DNA of 64,000 nucleotides from Phytophthora sp. 'mugwort' (GCA_033558025.1 JAUCEF010000013.1:1853001-1917000); one strand, 5' to 3'. Positions 21,180 through 33,419 are shown, counted from the first letter of the stretch. A program made the numbers and translations. Notes: generated by a model not told the origin, from the letters alone.

Positions 21180-21335
21180 TTGTTGTGCAGCTCGTCAACC
21201 GCCAGTACTCTTCGCTTTGACATCCCTCCATCGCGCGCCTTCCGGGCGATCACTGGCATTTGCCAGCCCATGGATGTCGCTGTGATGAAGCCGTTCAAGG
21301 ACCACATCTGGTACGTGGTAATATTTGCCTGAATA
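21180..21335 (+). pseudogene. pogo/CENP-B-like transposase fragment
   Basis: The open frame contains CQPMDVAVMKPFKDHIW (about 21267-21320), the hallmark 'QPLDVGVFGPFK' segment that precedes the final catalytic acidic residue in pogo/Tigger DDE transposases. Upstream residues (LLCSSSTASTLRFDIPPS) fit the preceding 'IPPHTTH' region. Only about 50 residues are recognisable, so it is a decayed remnant. Confidence 0.5.
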
Positions 21336-21957
21336 CTCATTCGCATCAGACCATTACTCTGTATTGTACAGTCCAGCTACGAGGAAAACCACGAATTGAA
21401 CCCGTTCCAAGGACTTATGATGCGCTTTTATCGCGGTTTGTAAGCGAAGCGTGAGGAAATGTTTTTGAGATAACAATTAAGAAGGGCTTTGTTAGGGTGG
21501 TATCACCGTATGGGCCGCGTGGTAAATATGGTAGGTTCGAGTTCAAGACGTCTCTGATGTAGATGCTTCTGTCGTGCACGCTACGGATAAAAACACTTAA
21601 TGCATGGTCGATCCGGAAGGGGTGTCATCTCTATGATTGTTTGTACTTTGTCTTTTTTTTACTAAGCATCTGTGTTTTTTACGAGTGTGGCGCTCGATCC
21701 GTCTGTCTCACCAAATACAATTTATATACGGTACATTAGCTTGTCTGGGGTGCATTGAGGCGGAGTGGCGCTGAAAGCGTCGCAGTAAGAGGGTTGTCAC
21801 TTACCTGCGATGGTCCATATCTGATGGGGGGAATATTGCTCCGCCCGCACCCACAGCCAGTATAGCTTAACGGAAAAGCTCTCGAAAGATAAGATGATGG
21901 TTGGATTCCTGCTACTGACAACTCTCGCGATATGAAAACAAATGTATTTGTTTTCCA

Positions 21958-22400
21958 CTACGTCTTATGTATGCAGCGATCTCTGACGAAGAGAAGATGA
22001 CTCTCACAATCAAGAAGTCTGGCTGCTAGGAAGCTAGTACGACGAAATTGGAGGGGTCGAGATGCTTGTGATGACTGCGATTGCTGCGACGCGCTTGGTC
22101 GAATTCGTGCCTTTTTTTTTACGGATATGCCCCTAAAGTAGCATATTTGCCGATTTATACGCTCTACTCGGATGGCTTCATCCTCCAACCAATATGATAA
22201 TGGAGCAGGACAAGTGCCGCGATATTTTGTTGCGCAGAGGCCCAATGCGCGTAGTCACAGTATCTCAGCCTCGACCAAGGAGGAGAATGCCACGTCGAAA
22301 TCGTAAGACGAGTCGTTGTCCAGATCAACGTCTTCGCCATAATCATCGAACGAAATTGCACGCGGCGCTAGTAAAGTGTGTCGAACCTAGTACGAAAAGC
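21958..22400 (-). pseudogene. Unrecognised decayed coding stretch
   Basis: Minus-strand frames read as an acidic segment (DDYGEDVDLDNDSSYDFD at about 22350) followed by a helical segment (SLVEAEILRLRALGLCATKY), with one or two frame changes, ending at a stop at 21958. The composition looks like former coding DNA, perhaps the C-terminal end of the adjacent transposase relic or of an unrelated protein. No family recognised. Confidence 0.3.
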
Positions 22401-22699
22401 AACATGTAAAAGTAGAGTGATAAGATGAAAATGCACCCGCAAATATACCTCGGACTTGAAACTAAGTGTCGTCGAGTGAACTGCAAACGGAATTGTATTT
22501 GAAACTAAATGAGACCAAGGGGCAGGGCATGCTAGCCAGAACGCTACAGCTGATGGAATGGAACTGTTTGTCTAAGGGGTTCACTTGTCAGTTACTTCCT
22601 CCGTCCGCAAATATATGTGGCTCTCTGCATAAAACTGTCCGGAAATACAAGCATTAAGTTCGGCACATTTTATTTGTTTTGTTCGACCGATCTTAAGAA

Positions 22700-23301
22700 G
22701 GCGTTGACCTTGGCATTCGCCTTAGCGCTACACAAAAAGGATGAAGTGGAAAAGTCATTGATCTTTTATAACTGATGCTTGGTTAAGTGGGGGGTCTTGT
22801 ATTTATTGCGCCGTTTACGTCCATTGACGCCTGTAGAACTGATTGCAGCGTGACGAAGGCCTTGTCGGATGTGCTGTAGGCTAGCTGATTGAACGCCCAG
22901 TCGACATTGTCGACGAGATCTCGATGGTCCTCGTTGAGATCCTGGCAGAATTTCTCCGTCATGCGCGTCTTGAGGCCGCTCTTTCCCTCCCTACTGCTGT
23001 CGTAGTTGATGGGATCGCCAGCTTCAATGTCCTTGACGCCTCAGCGCCACAGCCGCGAGATCCGATCGTCATTAAAGGCGTACTTGCCCGCATATTCCTG
23101 GATAGCGCCTCTCGGCGGCTCTAGCTCGGTGCCAGTGCTGACACTCAATACGAAGGCTACAACTGCGGAGCGTTCCGTTGGAGTAAGGTTATTCGTGTAA
23201 GACACGTTGGAGTTGCACTTGCTGTCATTTTGATGGGAAGCGAAGAGTAGAAGCTGAAACGAAGAAGAGTGGCTGTGTTTGAATGGCAGTAACTCTGTCA
23301 C
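22700..23301 (-). pseudogene. mariner-like transposase, internally deleted
   Basis: The minus strand holds an N-terminal HTH-like piece (LTPTERSAVVAFVLSVSTG, then PRGAIQEYAGKYAF and RISRLW, about 23190-23045). It is followed directly, after a frame change, by a piece typical of the far C-terminus of Phytophthora mariner-like transposases (DLVDNVDWAFNQLAYS, KAFVTLQSVLQASM, about 22930-22810). The intervening DDE catalytic core is absent. This looks like a deletion derivative that kept both ends. Recognition is from family pattern memory. Confidence 0.5.
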
Positions 23302-24599
23302 TGGACGTATATTGGCATGAAGGCGACGTGTTGAACCGCGAAGGACTAGTCATTCAATTTAACCAACCAAAAGGCATAGTTAGATGCTTTCGGCTTAAAT
23401 TTGGAATGAGGAAGTAACGCGCTTTTCTGCCAAAACGCGTTCCGTTTTAGGAGGCTACAGACAACGATCGGCAATCCCCCAGGAGTAACACACGCCACAA
23501 AAGAGTAGCACGCCATATGTGTGCTTAACAAAACAGTTTATCCAATAGAAACTCCGAAATATTTGCGTATTTTTACATGAAAATGGCTGGATGCCACAAC
23601 GTATAATTTACATAGGATGACATGCATTACATTCACAAACTCCAGATGTCCAAGAAGTAGAGGTTGTACACGATCAATAAGAAGCGAAACTCGCTAGCTA
23701 GTTGCTGGCAACAGCGAGCTTGAAGCGGCAACGCGGTGGGCATCCCAAGACACACCATCCGAGACTGGGTGGTTCATAAAGAAGAGATTCGAGAGTTTAC
23801 TGGCTCTGAACGCAGTCCTACGCTGAAAGGACAGGGAAAAACGTAATCTGTTCTTTTTTCGTCTACTCGAGGCCCGTTCAACTACATGAAAGATCGGTGT
23901 CGTGTTGAGAAGGTAAAGTCGAGCTGTAGTACTATTGTAGCTCAAACTATCCTCTATCTTGACGTTACTGTAATATGTTTGCTCTACAGACACTGTCGGC
24001 CAAGCATATGATTATATACATCAAGAGCAACCATTCTAGCTAGATCGCTAGCTACACGATTGAAAAAAATCTTTACAGAATGGCCTTAGCGCTTTGGAGC
24101 GAGCATGTCAGCGCTTTTGCGGAAGATAATATGACAATTAACTGAAATTTTGATATTATCAATTTTAGCATATATATTTTGAAATTGCGTCTTGTAGGTA
24201 TAACTACACCCCTCAGATACCTCAATCCCCTAAGAATAATGCCGAAACATTAGCACCAACCCACCTAAGGGTTTGCGTGTGGGTTTTGGGAAAGTACAGT
24301 GACTATACAGCTGTCCAAAATTGCAATGGCGACGAAACGAATATTGGCTTCGACATGCCACCCAAGAAATCTGGGCTGGGAAAAGGCGGCGTGATTCGGC
24401 CAAGGTAGAGGTCTCAAGAAGCACTCGACCCGTCAAGGAGCAGTAAAACACGCAGATGGTAAGGGTTTTTAGTCATATAATGTATTGTAAATATAACTCG
24501 AAAATTTGACTTTGAAAAAGTTGTCGTGGGGGGGGGGGGGGGTCTGGCAGCTCGATAAAATCCAAGGAGCTGAAGAAGTACCCAAAAGGGCACGTGTAT
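23302..24599. other. Gene-poor intergenic DNA with poly-G tract
   Basis: No gene is recognised. A minus-strand open frame at 23694-23993 opens with GTG and has no known motif. A G15 homopolymer at 24528-24542 directly precedes the pogo-like fragment. Confidence 0.5.
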
Positions 24600-25020
24600 G
24601 CTGCCCAGAAGAATGCTTGGATAGATGCACGAGTATGGAAGAAGTACACAAGCGAGCTGCTTAAGTACGAAATTGACGCGCCCCTTGTTATGGCTGCTCG
24701 ATAATTCCGTTGCACATCTGTCAGAGGTAGACCAAACGCAGTGTTGGAGGACGCCAACGTTAAGGTTGTACCTCTCCCCAAACTCCACGTCCGTCTGTCA
24801 GCCGCTTGATGTCGGAGTGGTGGGCCCGCTGAAGCAGCTGATGAAGTCCTGTGGTCGATTGAGGACAACACTGCTGGAGATGGCATGGGCAAGATCAACC
24901 TTTGATCGCATTGAGCAAGCTATCGAAGCGTGGGAGCTTCGGGACAAAGAAAACACCATGAGGCCTTTGATAAGGCAATCCCCCGCTATCCTGCATTGAG
25001 GTTCAACGTAACAATACATC
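24600..25020 (+). pseudogene. pogo/CENP-B-like transposase C-terminal half
   Basis: The frame reads LLWLLDNSVAHLS (second catalytic Asp context, about 24690-24720), then YLSPNSTSVCQPLDVGVVGPLKQ (about 24770-24838), then AWARSTFDRIEQAIEAWE. The frame then shifts and the tail KHHEAFDKAIPRYPALRF is read in another frame. This order is that of the C-terminal DDE region of oomycete pogo-like elements. The N-terminal half and the first Asp are missing. Confidence 0.7.
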
Positions 25021-27234
25021 TGTATTTTTTTCATTTAGGCTCTGCTTATGTGCCCCTTACTGCCTCTCTCAGGATGAGTAGATGCGCATTTCAAGAACGC
25101 AGATCTTCTTTTAGCCCCAATCATACCACTTGTGGCGTGTTTTGCTGTCGTTTTTAAATACGTCCTTAACTATGGAGGATGGAGTTCAGAAGGTGGCGCA
25201 TTTGCCGGTCGTTGTCTGTACGTAGGGGATCATTATATACTGGCCAGGCGACTGTGTCCAGCCTTCCCCCTAACCCTCATTTGAACAATAGGGCATTAAT
25301 CGCGGGTCTGCTGGTTGCTCTTTCGAAGGTCTGAAATGGCCGATTAACTGTAGCAATTCGGTCCTTAATTTCTCAAAATGGTGGTCTTTAGTCGCAATTG
25401 GAGCCCATCCATAGCACTTCCCCCCCCCCCAACAGCCTCAGACGATTATAGACAAATGAACATTAAACTGCTCCAGCTTCTCGCCAAATCACACTTTTGA
25501 CTCTAAGCACGTTGCGAAGGACCCACTTTTCACGGTCGGATTGGCCATAGGTCGAGGAAGACACAATGCAGTTACAGATCCCACATGTAGATGCACACAT
25601 GGAGAGCGCACACGCAGAAAAACTCGAGGCCACACGCGGAAACCGGCGTCAAACGCGGAACAGCAATAATCACAATCCACGCAAAAAAAACTTCAAAACG
25701 CACGCGGAAAAATGCATACCCTTTGTCGTGAACAGAGAACTGTCTCTGAACTCTCTTTTCGGCATGGAGAAAGAGCTGTGGTTGAGTACACGAATGGACG
25801 GCACCGCTGGAGTCGTCTGCTCGTAGAGGGCAGCCGCCTTCGCCGTGCTAGTTCTGTGATAAAAGTCGTTTCCTGAAGTTGCCTGACGGAAGCTTCCGCC
25901 AGCTCACACCCATGCAAAATGCATCGTGCCAGTTTGTGCTATAAGCGATCGAAGGAAAACCCGTATTCAACAGCAACAAAGTTCGCCCGTAAGCTGATAT
26001 CACACTGCAGCTTGTTGTTGCTTTGGATCACATTGAAAAGTGTAGAAACGGCATTTCGCTGGGAAGAACGCTCAAGCAGTGGATAATTTCCAAATGAACA
26101 TATGTTCGGTACTCGATGCGTGTTTTGGGAGCCCTAATCAAATTAGCATTAAAGAACGTCGTATGGCTAATTAAACGCAAGCGCGATGCAATGGCCAGAT
26201 GTATGGCTCTAAACTAATATAAGGGCTGTGTGGATTTATCGACGGGGTGGCGCTTCATATCCCCCAGACGTCTGCGGTGGGCGACGAATGCTGTTTTGAA
26301 GCCAAAACTCGCTGTAGTATAAACGACCAGATGTGTGTGCCTCAACCACCTAAAAAGATGACCAGAACGTAGAAACATTGTGGTGAACTCAGCATACGCA
26401 AATCATAGACAAACCATTGTGAGCATAGGTTTACCTGGCCGAAATTGCCGCATAGGGAATTGTCGAGATCCCAGCATGGTTCCGGAGAGTCGCACGTGAC
26501 GGTAGAGTAGTTGCCAGGTGAGAAAGAGAGAGCTTGCCGTCACAGAGCCGGGTGGCTTTGCCAATATGGTGTGTTCAATCTTCTCTTATGTCATCTAGGG
26601 TATCATCGGTTTCGACAAAGGTTTAATGCCGCATTGTGTCCGGGTAAAGAAAACATCCGCAACCAACTCCGGTCATCCCGAAAGGTGATCTATCTCTTCG
26701 CCTAGTTTCCGTTCGAATGGAGCCTAAGATCATCATCTTGAAGCTGAAAATATCTTCCTCTCGACGAAAACCCTGGACGTGTAATAAACACAGCATCATA
26801 GAAAACGAATTGTCAAGATCCGCCTGAGCTTGCCGAAGAAGCCCTTCAGTCTGTTGTTTCTGTTATTGCGAAAGTGCGGCAAGTCGGAACCGAAATCCGC
26901 ACTCCCACATTTCTTGACAATTCTTATCAACGTAGCTCCACAGGCCGACCTGCTCACTACGCAGGACCAGATCCTTGATTACCTGGCGTTATGGTAAAGC
27001 TGCGAGACCGTCTCTGCGTACACCATGTTGTTAATACACAACCTTCAGCTTCAAGATTTCACATACGTTCCATACTTTCTGTCATCGCGCACAGCTTCCA
27101 ATAATCACTTAATTACCGAATTTTCATGCCATTAGTAATTTTTAATTATCGGTGCGACGTATAGTCGCACTCTCATTTGGTGACTCAGAAATGAAGTACA
27201 TATATATATATTCGTCACCGTTTTAAATGAAACG
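25021..27234. other. Gene-poor intergenic DNA
   Basis: No gene recognised over 2.2 kb. Short frames (25566-25826 and 26511-26705) show no family resemblance; the first lies on a degenerate CACGCGGAAA-type tandem repeat. A TATATATATA run lies at about 27200-27210, just before the foldback. Confidence 0.45.
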
Positions 27235-27335
27235 GTATTGTGTGACATTGTGCTTTCGTAGACACACATTTGTGTGTCTACGAAAAGCACAATGTCATAA
27301 ATGTGTGTCTACGAAAAGCACAATGTCACACAATA
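27235..27335. repeat. Nested foldback with repeated arm
   Basis: A 5' arm beginning at 27235 (GTATTGTGTGACATTGTGC...) pairs with a 3' arm ending at 27335. A second, shorter inverted copy of the inner part (GTGTGTCTACGAAAAGCAC) lies between them at about 27271-27296. One left arm can therefore pair with either of two right arms. Confidence 0.85.
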
Positions 27336-27808
27336 CTAATACATACCGGATATTCCAAAATTATTTCGTTGGTAGACATTCAGGACTGCTTGGATGTGTT
27401 TGCCCAAATTTGCGACGTTGTGAATGTCATATATACATGAGTGCGCCTGCGTATTGCTGAAATGTACGATACACCTGTGCGCAGCGTTGAATTATTTAAC
27501 TGCCGCTGTTTCCTGATGGTTGAAGTAATTCTAGCAAGGATCGCGACCCACGACGCAACACGTCGCACCAGAGATGCTCGGGTGTAGCAGATGATCATAA
27601 TAATAACCATACGTATCGGATTAGCTGGGTAATCATACGTATTTATTAGCTGGTTTAACACAAGAAAATGTAAACGATGTATACTTCCTTAGTAATATAG
27701 GGAAATTCAAGTGGTACATCACTCTGATGTCGCATCAGACATCTTGATGAAGACTTCAGAAGAGCGATATCATGCACTGAGCACTAAATTAAAGCACAGG
27801 TGGCCCGC

Positions 27809-28204
27809 ATGCTGTCTGCTCTAAATGAACTTTCGTTTCTAATCCATGTTGGCTGTCGTCTCTGGGAAGCGATCATTGTTAACGTCCTCACGTTTGTTGA
27901 ACTACTTCGGCTTCTGTTGGGGGCCAAAACAGTGATCGTTTTTGATGTGGACTTACAATCAAAGACGGCTATGCACCAGTGGCTTTTTACTAATATAAAT
28001 CGACAGCAACACGTGCGTGCTGTGCTCCAGGAACGGCTGAGAGTCGGGGACGACCTTATTGAGCTCTCCGTTCCGTTGAAATCAGGCGAAATAATCCCAT
28101 ATATGCACGTTTTTAGATTTTTTTATGTTGGGCCTGTTGAATGCCTTGTCATGAGCCTAGTGCATTCAGTCACTGCTCATGCGACTCTGAAACCGTGTCG
28201 CTAA
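27809..28204 (+). CDS. Hypothetical 131-aa ORF, unrecognised
   Basis: An ATG-initiated open frame with hydrophobic segments near residues 8-35 (SFLIHVGCRLWEAIIVNVL, FVELLRLLLG) followed by VIVFDVDLQ and a mixed C-terminal half. I recognise no family. It lies in transposon debris without a clear promoter, so it may be a chance ORF or an eroded gene fragment. Confidence 0.25.
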   Translation: MLSALNELSFLIHVGCRLWEAIIVNVLTFVELLRLLLGAKTVIVFDVDLQSKTAMHQWLFTNINRQQHVRAVLQERLRVGDDLIELSVPLKSGEIIPYMHVFRFFYVGPVECLVMSLVHSVTAHATLKPCR

Positions 28205-30100
28205 GCCGTCGTCGCGGGTATCAGAACCGCCAGGTCCCGCAATGTCTACTTCAAGTTCCTCTCTCTCGCCCTCGTGTTCATAGGCAACGTCTTAGTAATT
28301 GTAACGAGAGGGACAGCAGCGTCATCTGAATTATGACGCTTGAATCTTAAACCTCGAAGAATTGCGTTATTTGATTGAAGCTGGATAGTCGTTCGGGAGG
28401 CCTAGGCATCCATCCGTCCGTAATAATAGCGTCAAAGCGCTGGAACGCTTCCAGCAGTTAGATTGAACACCTGTTTTCCAATCCGGCACATGATGTCGGC
28501 AACGCGCGTAGAAAAGGCGTGCGCCGTCCGAACTTACAGTGTTGTTGGGCACTTCAAGATGCGCCTCATTCAAGTAGAATCACGGGCTCAAACGATCCAC
28601 ACCCTGCTTCAGCTTTTCTTCCTGTTTGACTGAAACATTCAGTGAACACGATAGAGAATGAATGTGCATTATCGTAATGGATCTTTTGCCAGCAAGCAGA
28701 CGCCAGTAGTTAGCATGACTACAAAGCAACAGTTCCGCCCTCATGAAGATTCGCCGGCAATGATACACGTCTATACAGGCGGAATCAATATAGTAAAATA
28801 CCATGCGTCTCATCCGTACTATGATATCAAAATGATACTTGCGGGTTGCGCTACCGTCGAAACCATCTCGATCATGTGCGCTTGTAAGTCGAGACTTTGT
28901 TGTGCCATCATTGGAAACGGGATACTGCTTCCCCACCAGTGCTTACGCATGCTGGCTGACCTCTTTGACAGCTTGTGGAACTCGGTGTCAGCTCCGGCAT
29001 ATTCACATCCGTCATCTTCTTTGCATTCTCAATCTCAGCAATTGCTTTTGATTACAGGACCCGGAGCGTATCGACACACTCATCCTGCATCATCGTAGGT
29101 TTGAGCACGTCCGTCGAATGGCCCCGTGCTGTCCCCAACCTAAATATCAATGTAGGAGAATAATTACTAATTTAATCCAACGCAAAACCTGCTTCATAGC
29201 TCGTACGGTTGTTAGTAATATCCCCCAGTTGGGGACACCCTCACGGCCAAATTTACCCCACATCTTCTTGCAATTTTGTCAGTGCTTATATAAGTATCTC
29301 AGAACGGGGGCGTCGGCGATGGGTGTCTTCTTCGATCGAAACCAGCTTTATAGCATCCCTGGAGCACATATCCCAGCAATAAGAGTACCATTGTATAGCA
29401 GCCTGCTCGTTAACGTCAACCATGTGCGCGGCCGTCGCGACCGGCGCTATTGAGAATGTTAATGGCGGAGCAGGCGAACTAACTACCGCAGCGGAAGATT
29501 GCTCTTGACAAAGAATGTGTGAGCGCTCCGCTCCGTTCGGCGTGAGGTGCGAGGGCGCCTCCAACGCTGGTGAGCCTCGTGTCCGTGGAAAACTTGGGCC
29601 ACAACAGCGTCGACGAAACGAGGGGTGCCGACACGCACCGTTCCAACATAGTGGATGTGGGGGCCATCGCGACGTCGAACTTGGCATGGCTCAGTCCACG
29701 CGCCGCGTGGACATCCGTCGCTGCGGAGTCCGTGGGCATAGCCTGCAATGCCATCGAGGACGATGGAGTTCTGTGTGGCTCTTACTTGCTGCGGCCAGCT
29801 TGTAAATGAGAAGCCTGAGGCGCGCGTGCTGCCGTTCGATTTTCCTGCCTCTTTACGGGGCTATTTAAAAAAAACGAACTCTTTAGGGAGCGATGCAAGT
29901 ATCATCGATTCTGATACTTGCATCGCTCCCTAACGAGTTCGTGTTGACGTTTCTGCGTTTATTTTGGGACTGTTCCTACGTCATGGTGTGGCTACATTTT
30001 GACCTAAGCCAGTCTGTTCGTTAATATTCTACAACTTATTCTAGGCGTGGAGTCAGAGATATGTAGATGATGATAAGTAGGCGCATACGACTACATTCAG
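28205..30100. other. Gene-poor intergenic DNA
   Basis: Open frames on both strands (for example 28580-28936 minus, 28658-29098 plus, 29286-29687 minus) overlap each other, lack family motifs and show no consistent reading frame. One precise foldback lies inside (see 29875-29941). Confidence 0.45.
29875..29941. repeat. Hairpin with about 30-bp arms
   Basis: Arms beginning CGAACTC at 29875 and ending GAGTTCG at 29941 are near-perfect reverse complements around a short TCGATTC loop. The inner 22 bp pair exactly and one single-base difference lies near the base. It follows an A-run. It could be a small-RNA precursor or a miniature foldback. Confidence 0.85.
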
Positions 30101-30580
30101 ATGCAGCGCTTCTTCGAGGCCTTCTTCCAAGTGTTGATGGTTGATGCTACCCAGAACACAAACAACGCTCGGTACACTCTCTTTAGCTTCATGACCCACG
30201 GCGTTTTCGGCCTAGTATGTGCTCGCTCTGTCGTGTGTGTCACTTTGCAAAGACATGCTGTACCTGTTTGCGCCTCCGTTGTGTTTGTGTGGCAATGTAT
30301 TTCTTTATAGGGGCAATACACGCAGCGTGCGCTTGCTTTACGGATACAGTGACCGTTTCAAATCGTTCAAGCCAACCCGGGACGAATTTGGAGCTGTTAT
30401 CGTCGACAAAAACTTTGGAGAGATATCGCTGCGCAGGCCGCCTTCCCAGGAACGTGAGGTTACTCTGTGTGTTCCATGTGGTAACATATATTTAGAGGGT
30501 AATGGCGAAGAGATATTACAACATCAGGACCGTCGCAAGTGGAGGATCCAGTGCACATGGTGCTGAATGCCACGACGAAA
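30101..30580 (+). pseudogene. MULE-type transposase fragment
   Basis: RFFEAFFQVLMVDATQNTNN followed by RYTLFSFMTHGVFG (about 30107-30214) matches the first-Asp region of oomycete Mutator-like (SWIM-domain) transposases. After a frame change, DEFGAVIVDKNFGEI (about 30379-30423) gives the second-Asp region. Then REVTLCVPCGNIYLEG takes the place of the usual LCxFHxxKYL motif, with the His altered. No full frame survives. Confidence 0.55.
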
Positions 30581-30609
30581 ACTGATAATGAATCTTTCTT
30601 AAGTATCAG

Positions 30610-31065
30610 TATTATGTGGTAGGCGTCCCCATGGAAACTGCTGGCGAAGGCCACGTCGTCGGAATCGACGAGACTTCGCTCAAGAAGAAGTGAAACTACA
30701 ACTGGTGCTGACTGCTGGCTGTTCGGAGGTGCGGATCACACTGCCAACAGCTGGTTGGCATCATAACGTATCAGGACCACCCCATACCCACACTGTGGGC
30801 TTTGATCAAGAGCACATCAAGCCCGGGTAAGTTTCTATTGACTACGTTTATGATACTAGGACTTCGATTAGTGTACATAAATGGTTGTAGCAGTATAATT
30901 TATATGCAATGCGTTCGCGTCTTACGTCTCGGTGAATGGCAAGGACGTGCTTGCCAACAATCGCCTCTTGCAAAGCATCATCTACAAGCACTTGTGGTCA
31001 GATTATCGCCGTGCTACCCTTACAAGAACAGAAATCGCGGAAACACAAAAACAGTCTTGATTCCA
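30610..31065 (+). pseudogene. ISXO2-like DDE transposase relic
   Basis: Reads GEGHVVGIDETSLKKK (about 30640-30690, first Asp), then a CWLFGG-like piece near 30715, then ALIKSTSSPG (about 30797-30830). Past an AT-rich insertion it continues NAFASYVSVNGKDVLANNRLLQ (about 30907-30972) and YKHLW. This is the order seen in ISXO2/IS1595-type transposases of oomycetes. It has stops and frame changes throughout and is dead. It directly follows the MULE fragment. Confidence 0.6.
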
Positions 31066-31252
31066 TAGTTGTAAATCCGCATTACACCGCTTTCAGATTC
31101 GCAGCTAGGTTGTGCATGCGACGCAGAGTACCGTATTTGCTTTGCCTATACAAACATGAGAATTACAATTAGCTAAACGAGAGCAAGTCAAAAAGCATAC
31201 TAGCTCTCTTCCTCATATATCGCAAAACCAACTTATTCTTAACTTCTGCAGC

Positions 31253-31715
31253 TTGGAACTTATCCGCAAAGTCGATCACGTCTACGTCCTCAATGCGACG
31301 GCTGGAAAGATGATCTCAGCATGTCCCGAGTCCTGCACATGGAAGTGCGTCGAGCAAGGATGGTCGCACATCATCGTGATAGGCGATAACGATCTCATCC
31401 TCCAACAACATGCAACGCGAACGCCACTGAGGGGGCGACATCTAACTGCTGTACACTGGAAGGTGAGGCGAGCGGCGGACGCATTGCTAGGCTCAAGCTG
31501 GGCAACACATCCACGGGAATAGAATAAGACAGCCCAAGAGCTTGCAGGAATGGCGCAAACGACAGCAGTGGACATGGAATCGAACGCGTTGGAGATGCCG
31601 GCAGCAGGAAGAAAATGGCCGGAAATCATCCGACATGTCAAGACGGACGCGGAACAGTGGATGGACGCGGCGGAAAAAGACGATCTTTCGAGAGTCGAAA
31701 CGGACACAGTGTAAC
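31253..31715 (+). pseudogene. Retrotransposon RNase H-like fragment
   Basis: The segment WSHIIVIGDNDLILQQ (about 31358-31405) carries the 'GDS.LV..Q' motif of RVT_3-type RNase H domains. It is followed by LTAVHWKVRRAADALLG and a short interruption, then a segment (31551-31713) like the linker after that domain. There is no reverse transcriptase in front of it. It is an isolated fragment of a retroelement polyprotein. Confidence 0.45.
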
Positions 31716-32189
31716 TATGGGGCGTGCGGACAACACCTGTACTCAGTACGAAGCTGACCGCGACAGCAAAATGATGCACTAATGGCATCGACCGGTCATG
31801 GGCATTAGGTAGCGTTAGCACAGCTAAATGACGTTAATGTACCTCACTTCCAAAACGAGTCCTGCGCATGATTGTGATCCGTGTGTTGCTGTGTTACCTT
31901 TACATGAAAGCTCCCACATCATGGCGGCCGATATCTGTACTTCGCATCCTGTCGATTAAAACAATAGTTTTACCGCTTGCCTTTCGACTGACTTGGCCGC
32001 AGCGACCTGTACATTAATACCACTTTCCAGATATTATACTGGCAGGAATTGATGATACCTGGAATTATACCATCCCCACTAAAAATCAATTTGTGATATA
32101 ACGTCGGGTCCGTTGCAGTTCTAATTATGTTCGTTAGATAGCTTAGCATATTGACTACCACATTTATAAATTTCACCGCTGGCCCACTT

Positions 32190-32945
32190 CTGGGTAGCAT
32201 GGACGAGGAGGAACCCCGCCATGAACTCACCATGCAAGAGAAGAGGCTTGTAGTAAAATTCTATAAGTGGTGGAGAAGGCTCAAGGCAACTATAAGGGCA
32301 GCCGAACGAGATAATTATTTTATAACTCTATCGGCATTACGACTGCAACAGTGGCACGCGTGTGGGGAGACTACAAGGAAGACCAGACCAACTTCTTTGA
32401 GGTCCATGATCTTGATGTATATTGTAATAGCAACAAATCCGTTAACTTTGTAAATTTAAATAATCAGAATAATGAAGCCAAGCGTTTTAGGGGGAGGAAC
32501 AGGGGATTTTCGGCTGAAGCAATTGCCCCCAATATTCAGGACTACGTTACCAGCCAAAACAAGCCAGCGATTCCATTCACAGCCCAATAAATTGCAAACC
32601 ATGCTCAGACTATCTACAACCTCGCGATTCCACGGCACAGAATGTCTTATTCAATAAAGGAACTCGGCTATCATCATGTCAAGGGTTAAAAGCGTCATAT
32701 TTACATGGAAAATACCGGCAAGCTAGCTTTCAGAGCGAAATATCTGGAAAGAACGTGGCCAACCGGGTTCTACCCCAGGGCCGCGACGGAAAGGTTTATT
32801 TAAGAGTGAAGCAAACAGAATTATACCTAGATGAGTTTTTCTGCAATGTCAATCACGTCGGAGCAAGACGTGGTTGACCGCAGACAAAGTCCGGTATGCC
32901 AAATCTGGCAAAAGGTGCTCGGTACGGTTTCACTCTTTAACTAAT
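32190..32945 (+). pseudogene. mariner-like transposase, N-terminal part
   Basis: In order: ELTMQEKRLVVKFYKWWR (HTH, about 32224-32278), TVARVWGDYKEDQTNF (about 32346-32393), RFRGRNRGFSAEAIAP and IPFTAQ (about 32484-32590), a piece ending HHVKG, a frame with YLDEFFCNVNHV (first catalytic Asp, about 32828-32863) and LTADKVRYAKSGK. This sequence of motifs is typical of one Phytophthora mariner-like family ('YLDESYCNVNH'). It ends abruptly near 32945; later DDE motifs are missing. Several stops and frame changes. Confidence 0.6.
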
Positions 32946-33419
32946 ATGGAATCTCACTTACTAATATTTCATGATTACTCACACAAAAAGCTCGTCTTAA
33001 ATGCCTGCAATGTACGACCAGCAGCTGGTTCAAACGCAGTTCTTCTGCGAGAACGACGGGGGCCGGGTGAGGCCATTCGGCTAGCCAGCACAAAGCTCGT
33101 CTTAAATATCTTAGTAATAGCTTTATTGGCAACGTGCTTCTTCTTCTCAATGCCTCGTATGGACACAAGAAACTTGAGCAGCGTGGCATGGCGTGGCGGA
33201 ATACTGTCGCCTTCAAACGGTCCATTGTGGCAGCTAATCATTATTAGTTGCTTCCTCCTTTCAGCGGGTCGCAGCTGGAAGCGCTTGACATCTGTGGATG
33301 CTTCTCAGCAAATGGTCTGCGACAAGACAAAACCCCGTTATTAGTTATTGTCAATTCCGTCAAAATTTTCCGATCTGGGGCGCGTTTGGCGAACGCTTCG
33401 ACCAATCGCTTATTGGGTA

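Noticed and set aside
29286..29805. Overlapping 90-130-codon ORFs on both strands
   Set aside because: Reciprocal shadows in a locally GC-rich patch; none has a family motif or supported start.
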